Assembly: GCF_030162935.1 (NCBI RefSeq)
Contig: NZ_JASAUZ010000006.1
Span: 1-64,000 of the forward strand
From: Comamonas halotolerans
GTDB taxonomy: Bacteria > Pseudomonadota > Gammaproteobacteria > Burkholderiales > Burkholderiaceae_C
Direction: 5' to 3'
Length of the DNA stretch: 64,000 bases
The notes beneath the pieces are model-generated. The model did not search any database, had not been told where the DNA came from, and was given only the letters and a program-made list of their open reading frames with translations. This document shows, piece after piece, positions 59,170 to 64,000 of this stretch (the stretch's first letter is position 1; each line of letters starts with the position of its first letter). The position numbers were made by a program, and so were the translations under genes.

Positions 59170-60243
59170 ATGTCCCAAGCTTCTTCCAATGCTGCGCAGC
59201 GTTTTGCTGCTTTGGACTTGCTCTCAACCTTAGCGGTTGTCGTGGATGCGCAAGGCGCAGTGGTATTTGCCAATGCGGCGCTGGAGAGTGCGGTAGGCAT
59301 GTCGCGTCGCATGTTGGAGGGATCAGAGTTTGCGCAGCATCTGGCGGCTCCTTCTTTGCTCAGGTCGGGCCTGAGCGCTTCTGGTGGGCAAAGCTATGCT
59401 GCCATGAGCTTTGACACCGGCTTGCTACGCGCTGTTCAAGAGCCTTTGTTTGTTCACGTGACAGTCACCGCCATTGAGCACAGTGATTTGAAGCTCATCG
59501 AGTTGTGGGTGCTAGAGCAGCAGGCCCGCCAGGACCGAGAAGAGCGCTTGGTGGCGCAAGCCGAGGCCAACAAGGAGCTGGTACGTAATTTGGCCCACGA
59601 AATCAAGAATCCTTTGGGGGGAATTCGTGGCGCTGCGCAATTGCTCGAGATGGAGCTTGAGAGCAAAGACCTGCGTGAGTACACACAGGTCATCATTCAC
59701 GAAGCAGATCGCTTGCAAAGTTTGGTGGATCGCTTGCTGGCGCCTCACAGGCATCCTCATCAACTGGTCGATTTGAATATCCATGAGGTGTGTGAGCGGG
59801 TGAGGGCGCTGGTGTTGCTGGAGTATCCACAGGGGCTGAAGATTCGTCGTGATTACGATATCTCCATTCCCGAGTTCAAAGGCGATCGCGCGCAACTGAT
59901 TCAGGCCTTGCTCAACATTGTGCAAAACGCCGCACAGGTGCTTACAGAGAAGGTTAACAGTGGGGAGGCTGAGATTACGCTGCGCACTCGCGTGGTCCGT
60001 CAAGTCACTATTGGACGCCAACGGCACAGACTGGCATTGGAATTGCATGTCATTGATAACGGCCCCGGCGTGCCAGATCACATCAAGGAGCGGATTTTTT
60101 ATCCGCTGGTGACTGGCAGGGATGGAGGCTCGGGCTTAGGACTGCCGCTGGCGCAAACTTTTGTGCAACGCCACCACGGTCTGATTGAGTGTGAAAGCAT
60201 GCCCGGGCGCACAGACTTCAGAATTCTGATCCCACTGCCTTAA
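59170..60243 (+). CDS. glnL: Nitrogen-regulation sensor kinase NtrB
   Basis: A 357-residue cytoplasmic histidine kinase and phosphatase with no membrane segment. A PAS domain (LLSTLAVVVDAQGAVVFANA, about 15-120) is followed by the phosphorylation site LVRNLAHEIKNPLGGIRGAA, with H143. The ATP-binding boxes are ALLNIVQNAAQVL (N), DNGPGVPDHIKERIFYPLVT (G1/F) and GSGLGLPLAQTFVQRHHG (G2). Under nitrogen limitation it phosphorylates NtrC, and PII turns it into a phosphatase. ntrC begins 45 bases later. Confidence 0.96.
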   Translation: MSQASSNAAQRFAALDLLSTLAVVVDAQGAVVFANAALESAVGMSRRMLEGSEFAQHLAAPSLLRSGLSASGGQSYAAMSFDTGLLRAVQEPLFVHVTVTAIEHSDLKLIELWVLEQQARQDREERLVAQAEANKELVRNLAHEIKNPLGGIRGAAQLLEMELESKDLREYTQVIIHEADRLQSLVDRLLAPHRHPHQLVDLNIHEVCERVRALVLLEYPQGLKIRRDYDISIPEFKGDRAQLIQALLNIVQNAAQVLTEKVNSGEAEITLRTRVVRQVTIGRQRHRLALELHVIDNGPGVPDHIKERIFYPLVTGRDGGSGLGLPLAQTFVQRHHGLIECESMPGRTDFRILIPLP

Positions 60244-60288
60244 GACCGGGGCTCTGACAGAACAAGCAACGGAAGGTAAACACTGCAT

Positions 60289-61830
60289 ATGAAGCCGATC
60301 TGGATAGTAGATGACGACCCCTCGATCCGCTTCGTCTTAGAAAAGGCGTTGGCTCGCGAAAACCTGGATACCCGCAGCTTCAGCAATCCGCGTGAGGTGT
60401 TGGCTGCGCTGGCAGACTTGCCAGATGGAGATCCTGCCCAGCAAGGCCCTCGGGTGCTTGTCAGTGATATTCGCATGCCAGGAGGTTCTGGCTTGCAGCT
60501 GCTGGAACAGGTGCATTCACTGCATCCTGATTTGCCGGTCATCATCATGACGGCCTATTCGGATTTGGATAGTGCGGTTTCAGCTTTCCAGCGAGGTGCT
60601 TTTGAATATCTGCCCAAGCCCTTTGATTTGCCCAAGGCCATCGAACTGATCCGCCGTGCGGTCGAAGAGAGCGAGCGTGAGCAAGTGGCGGAAGAGCGCC
60701 AGACGGTCATGCCGGAAATGCTGGGCCAGGCACCAGCCATGCAGGATGTGTTCCGGGCCATTGGCCGCTTGAGTCAGAGTGCGGTCACCGTGCTGATCAC
60801 GGGTGAGTCCGGCTCAGGCAAGGAATTGGTGGCTCGGGCGTTGCACAAGCACTCGCCTGTGGGCAATGGCCCGTTTGTGGCAATCAATACGGCGGCTATC
60901 CCCAAGGATCTGCTGGAGTCGGAGCTGTTTGGGCATGAGCGCGGTGCATTTACCGGAGCGCAGACGCAGCGGCGCGGTCGCTTTGAGCAGGCCGAAGGCG
61001 GTACTTTGTTTCTGGATGAAATTGGCGATATGCCTTTTGATCTGCAAACCCGTTTGTTGCGTGTGTTGTCGGATGGGCAGTTCTATCGTGTCGGGGGACA
61101 TACTGCCGTGAAAAGCAATGTCCGAGTGATTGCTGCGACCCATCAGAATCTGGAGCAACGTGTCAAAGATGGTGTGTTCCGTGAAGACCTGTTCCATCGC
61201 TTGAACGTTATCCGCCTGCGTCTGCCATCGTTGCGTGAGCGTGCAGAAGATGTGCCTATGCTGGTCAAACATTTTTTGCAACGCAGTGCAAAGCAATTGG
61301 GAGTGGAGCCCAAGCGTATTTCCGAAGCCGCGCTGCAGCGTTTGTCGCAGTTCAGTTTCCCAGGTAATGTGCGACAGCTGGAAAACATTTGCCATTGGTT
61401 GACCGTTATGGCGCCAGCGCAGCAAGTTTCTGTGCAGGATCTGCCGCCTGAGGTATTGGGTGTCGTGGAGGATGCATTTCCGGCGCCCCCTGCGGTTGCA
61501 AGCATTGCGGCTGCCTCCATGCCAGAGCGGACGGTGGTACAGCCACCTGTTGTCCAGTCTATTCCGGGTAATCTGGATGCAGGAAGTGACGCAAGCTGGG
61601 AACTCTTGCTTGAAGCAGAAGCGCGAAAGCTATTGCAAAGTGACTGCAAAGAGGTTTGGGATGTGTTGAGCCAGCGTTTTGAGTCGAGTTTGATCACTAC
61701 AGCGCTAACACTCACTCATGGCAGACGCATGGAGGCCGCGCTGCGTTTGGGGATTGGCCGCAACACGATTACACGCAAGATTCAAGAGCTGGGGATTGAT
61801 GGTGCGGACAGGGTTGTTGCAGAAAACTGA
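60289..61830 (+). CDS. glnG: Nitrogen-regulation response regulator NtrC
   Basis: A 513-residue sigma-54 activator. The receiver domain has the phosphoacceptor D60 in VLVSDIRMPGGSG, slightly later than usual because of a short insertion DLPDGDPAQQGP. The AAA+ domain shows Walker A GESGSGKE at 172-179, the sigma-54-contacting GAFTGA at 219-224, and EGGTLFLDEIGDMP. The Fis-type HTH is RMEAALRLGIGRNTITRKIQ at the C-terminus. Its predicted binding sites lie upstream of glnA. The linker before the HTH is about 40 residues longer than in E. coli and rich in alanine and proline. Confidence 0.97.
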   Translation: MKPIWIVDDDPSIRFVLEKALARENLDTRSFSNPREVLAALADLPDGDPAQQGPRVLVSDIRMPGGSGLQLLEQVHSLHPDLPVIIMTAYSDLDSAVSAFQRGAFEYLPKPFDLPKAIELIRRAVEESEREQVAEERQTVMPEMLGQAPAMQDVFRAIGRLSQSAVTVLITGESGSGKELVARALHKHSPVGNGPFVAINTAAIPKDLLESELFGHERGAFTGAQTQRRGRFEQAEGGTLFLDEIGDMPFDLQTRLLRVLSDGQFYRVGGHTAVKSNVRVIAATHQNLEQRVKDGVFREDLFHRLNVIRLRLPSLRERAEDVPMLVKHFLQRSAKQLGVEPKRISEAALQRLSQFSFPGNVRQLENICHWLTVMAPAQQVSVQDLPPEVLGVVEDAFPAPPAVASIAAASMPERTVVQPPVVQSIPGNLDAGSDASWELLLEAEARKLLQSDCKEVWDVLSQRFESSLITTALTLTHGRRMEAALRLGIGRNTITRKIQELGIDGADRVVAEN

Positions 61831-61852
61831 GGCAGCTTTCATGCAGTAAAAG

Positions 61853-61884
61853 AAAAGGGCATATGTGCGCATATGCCCTTTTTT
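61853..61884 (+). terminator. Rho-independent terminator after ntrC
   Basis: AAAGGGCATATG, loop TGCG, CATATGCCCTT, then TTTTG. Confidence 0.9.
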
Positions 61885-62044
61885 GTTTCCGAAATCTGAT
61901 GCATGTGAAGAAGTGGTGATTCGTCCTACAGCCAGCGCATGTCTATGCTGACCATCGGGTATCTCATAATTTTTGACAATCTTGTGACAATAAGGCTTGT
62001 AGTGTTTGCGCACGCATGGCCGGCTTCAGCATTCGTTGTATTTC

Positions 62045-62914
62045 ATGTCGCACTCTTCTTCACATGCTCCGCGTCACAGTATGGCTCAGTACCAGAGGGG
62101 GAGCACGCCGCATACTTTGGCTGCCTCCTGCTTGGGTGAGCCTGCTGGTTGCGTGACTGATATTCAGATGCAGCTGGTTTGCGAGCAGGAAGATGCGTAT
62201 TGGCATGTTCAGTTCGCGCTGCAGCCTTATTACGTTCCAGGCCGTGGATATGACCAGTACAAGCCAGCTTATGAGTTGGGCTGGCAGGCGGCTTTGCTGT
62301 ATCCCGATGCCGAGTTTTCTGACTTGTGCAAAGCGCTGGAGATGCAATGGAGTCACAAAAACGGTACAAGTTTGCTACCTTGGCGCGAAGTGCATCAGGC
62401 TGTGAAAGCGGCCTGGCTGCGTGCAAATTTTTCAGCACAGAAAATGCAGGAGCATGTGCCGGCTTTGGTGGATCGGCGTGATCTCGCCGGTGCGTTGCAA
62501 CCCTTGTACAAATGTTGCCAATCGCTGGTGCATGATTTGGCGCGTTTGCGCGGTGCGCCGATGAATGAGTTCGCTCAGCAAGTGCTTGATCGCCACATCC
62601 GCGTGATCCAGGGGCTGGCGCAAGGCTTGGAGCCAGCCATATACCCTCAAGAGCGCGCATCCAATGCGGTCATGCCGTGGTCCAAGCGTTTATATGCGCA
62701 ATGGATGAAGTTCAAATCCGGCTTGTTGGAATGGGCTCCAGGGCGGGTGTTCGAAGTTTGTGAACAACGTGAGCGCGGTCTGTTATCAGCTTACCAGCTG
62801 ATATTGCGCAACAGCTTGCCAGAAGATGTCAAACATCTCCTGCAGCAGCAGGTAAAAGTGCTTCAAAACAATCTGCGTCGACTGCATTGGCTGCAAAAAA
62901 ACTGGGCACTGTAA
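62045..62914 (+). CDS. Unrecognised protein with helical C-terminal domain
   Basis: About 289 residues from ATG 62045 (MSHSSSHAPRHSMAQYQRG); an ATG at 62081 or 62006 could be used instead. The first 130 residues contain YYVPGRGYDQYKPAYELGWQ and FSDLCKALEMQW. The rest is helical: LYKCCQSLVHDLARLRGAP, then EQRERGLLSAYQLILRNSLP with LLQQQVKVLQNNLRRLHWLQ, a pattern like four-helix ferritin-like bundles such as DUF2383. That likeness is a guess. There are no membrane segments. TTGACA at 61973-61978 may be part of its promoter. Confidence 0.65.
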   Translation: MSHSSSHAPRHSMAQYQRGSTPHTLAASCLGEPAGCVTDIQMQLVCEQEDAYWHVQFALQPYYVPGRGYDQYKPAYELGWQAALLYPDAEFSDLCKALEMQWSHKNGTSLLPWREVHQAVKAAWLRANFSAQKMQEHVPALVDRRDLAGALQPLYKCCQSLVHDLARLRGAPMNEFAQQVLDRHIRVIQGLAQGLEPAIYPQERASNAVMPWSKRLYAQWMKFKSGLLEWAPGRVFEVCEQRERGLLSAYQLILRNSLPEDVKHLLQQQVKVLQNNLRRLHWLQKNWAL

Positions 62915-63082
62915 GCGGCCGGTATAGAACTCTGCGCATTGATGTGCCGATGTTTGACATGTGATTGGTTAGGGCTGCTGGCGTGCACAAGCGCCTAATT
63001 CCCACAGCGAGCTCTCTGTTTTGCATCGAACAATTCATGCAAGGTCACTGGCTTCAGTACCGTGAAAACAGGGGGATAAGCA

Positions 63083-63421
63083 ATGACAATGCATTACACA
63101 GGTGCCTTGCTGGGTCGAGAGGCTGTGATTGAATTTCCTGAAAGCACTGCGCAGGTGAGCTACTCAGTATGCGGCCACTTGATTTGGCGGGTAACTGACA
63201 AGAATGGAAATGTGACGCAGGGTAATGAACGGCTGAGTTATTTGCAACTCTCAGACAGCTTGCATTTTCTCAATTGGATGGAGAAGACGGGCTTTACCGT
63301 CAGCCAGATCATTGATACTGAAATCGGCAAGGTCAAAGCCTTTTGGTCTTATTCTGACGAAATTGGGGGGCGAGGACACCGGGCATCCATGTTTGTAGAC
63401 GGTAAGTTCCGATTTATCTAG
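63083..63421 (+). CDS. Small beta-rich protein, possibly MoaF/PadC-like
   Basis: A 112-residue protein with a good ribosome site (GGGGGATAAGCA). The pattern TAQVSYSVCGHLIWRVTD, then LHFLNWMEKTGFTVSQIID and KAFWSYSDEI, is of alternating beta strands. It recalls the lipocalin-like fold of MoaF-related and phenolic-acid decarboxylase proteins (W-x-E-x-T-G-x-x-V near the centre). The likeness is weak and no catalytic function is claimed. It is alone between two unassigned regions. Confidence 0.6.
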   Translation: MTMHYTGALLGREAVIEFPESTAQVSYSVCGHLIWRVTDKNGNVTQGNERLSYLQLSDSLHFLNWMEKTGFTVSQIIDTEIGKVKAFWSYSDEIGGRGHRASMFVDGKFRFI

Positions 63422-63562
63422 CGGCCAGTTTGATAATGGCTTTGTTTTCGCTGGATTTTTAAGCAATCTGCGCAATCCCGCAGTGGTCGTGGCTTTGCGC
63501 AGTTATGCCTTATGTTGTCCACAGCTGCACCCACAGTACCTGGGAACAACTCCTGCAGACGG

Positions 63563-63596
63563 AAAAAAGGCCCGCGTCCAGATACAGGCCTTTTTT
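63563..63596. terminator. Bidirectional terminator
   Basis: AAAAAAGGCC and GGCCTTTTTT flank a 14-base loop. It lies just past the stop of the minus-strand gene at 63617 and can serve both strands. Confidence 0.8.
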
Positions 63597-63616
63597 CATC
63601 GTCTCTAAAGTCAGGG

Positions 63617-64000
63617 TTAGCGCACGATTTCACTCTCCACCGTCAAATCCAGGACATCGATGTATTTGGATGCATCAGCAGGAACCTGATCGCGCGTGAA
63701 ACGCTTGATGCGCAACACATTGCGCACACCTGCTTGGTGTGTATAGCCTTCAATGGTGTCGTAGTAGGCACCCCACTGGCCTGTGCTTTGTTTGATGCCT
63801 TGGTCGTTGTACTTGACTTCTCGCACTTGCAGGCATTGTGCGTTGGGCATCAGAGGATGGCTGCAAGCCACTTTCTGAGGGGCTACTTCGAGAAAAATAC
63901 GCTCGCTTTGGCCATAGAGGGTTTCGTGTGTAGGTGTGCCTTTGAACTTCCATGCGGCACCACTTGCAAACTTCACCTCCAGCATGGGCGGAGTGCTGCC
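63617..64000 (-). CDS. DUF4377-like protein, C-terminal part
   Basis: The 128 C-terminal residues of a minus-strand gene that begins beyond the window; the frame is open through base 64000. SERIFLEVAPQKVACSHPLM, CLQVREVKYNDQGIKQ and DTIEGYTHQAGVRNVLRIKR match the DUF4377 pattern: a conserved cysteine pair and the I-E-G-[YF] core. DUF4377 often sits at the C-terminus of META/HslJ-type lipoproteins. Cellular role unknown. Confidence 0.75.
   Translation of the reverse strand, partial: GSTPPMLEVKFASGAAWKFKGTPTHETLYGQSERIFLEVAPQKVACSHPLMPNAQCLQVREVKYNDQGIKQSTGQWGAYYDTIEGYTHQAGVRNVLRIKRFTRDQVPADASKYIDVLDLTVESEIVR

Overview
The window is a stretch of chromosomal core genome from a betaproteobacterium, most likely a member of the Comamonadaceae (a Comamonas-like organism). 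This rests on gene content and order: ispG-hisS-yfgM-bamB-der-hfq-hflX-hflK-hflC-hisZ-purA in one run, glmM-folP-ftsH-rlmE opposite a yhbY gene, a TTG-initiated ftsH, and an intergenic palindrome (2499-2529) of a kind I recall from this family. No database search was run. I see no rRNA, tRNA, prophage, transposase, CRISPR array or integration module.

Layout. 1-3.6 kb: the end of etfA, an acyl-CoA dehydrogenase and a nitronate monooxygenase-like flavoprotein (lipid and nitroalkane oxidation). 3.7-10.2 kb: a complete cytochrome bd module, cydD-cydC-cydA-cydB-cydX, including a 42-residue CydX; a perfect FNR/ANR-type box lies upstream. 10.3-12.4 kb: a DUF3014 membrane protein, a GbsR/MarR-type regulator and rnk. 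12.6-17.7 kb (minus strand): rlmE, ftsH, folP, glmM, with a sigma-32-like promoter before ftsH. 17.7-31.8 kb: a mixed region with yhbY, a glycosyltransferase-like protein, a VF530 protein, two formaldehyde-detoxification enzymes (fghA, frmA), an RNA helicase, an SH3-domain protein, two unrecognised membrane proteins, an AraC/DJ-1 regulator, an HTH protein, a phospholipase D lipoprotein, gamma-glutamyltransferase and the glutamate carrier GltS.

31.8-33.0 kb is the only large stretch without a recognisable gene. It carries a run of nine G residues and several inverted repeats. 33.0-46 kb: surE-pcm-nlpD (with no rpoS following), rluD, scpB, rluB, ndk, rlmN, pilF, a rodZ-like gene, ispG, hisS, a YfgM-like gene and bamB. 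46.9-56.7 kb: der, hfq, hflX, hflK, hflC, a DUF2065 protein, hisZ, purA, a phosphoribosyltransferase and an EI24-family membrane protein.

56.7-61.9 kb is a nitrogen-control unit. glnA sits behind a textbook sigma-54 promoter with three or four NtrC-type sites, followed by a small exported protein, ntrB and ntrC. The last 2 kb hold two proteins I do not recognise and the end of a DUF4377-like gene.

Several genes work together across the window. CydDC and CydABX assemble and form the high-affinity oxidase. FtsH (15 kb) is the protease that HflKC (50 kb) modulates. FrmA and FghA are consecutive steps of glutathione-dependent formaldehyde oxidation, and GGT with GltS would release and import glutamate from glutathione. 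Nothing here is clearly a new biological system. The best leads are regulatory (the glnA enhancer array, the ftsH heat-shock promoter, the FNR box beside a terminator), the small cydX gene, the unexplained gap at 31.8-33.0 kb, and a handful of unrecognised conserved-looking proteins.
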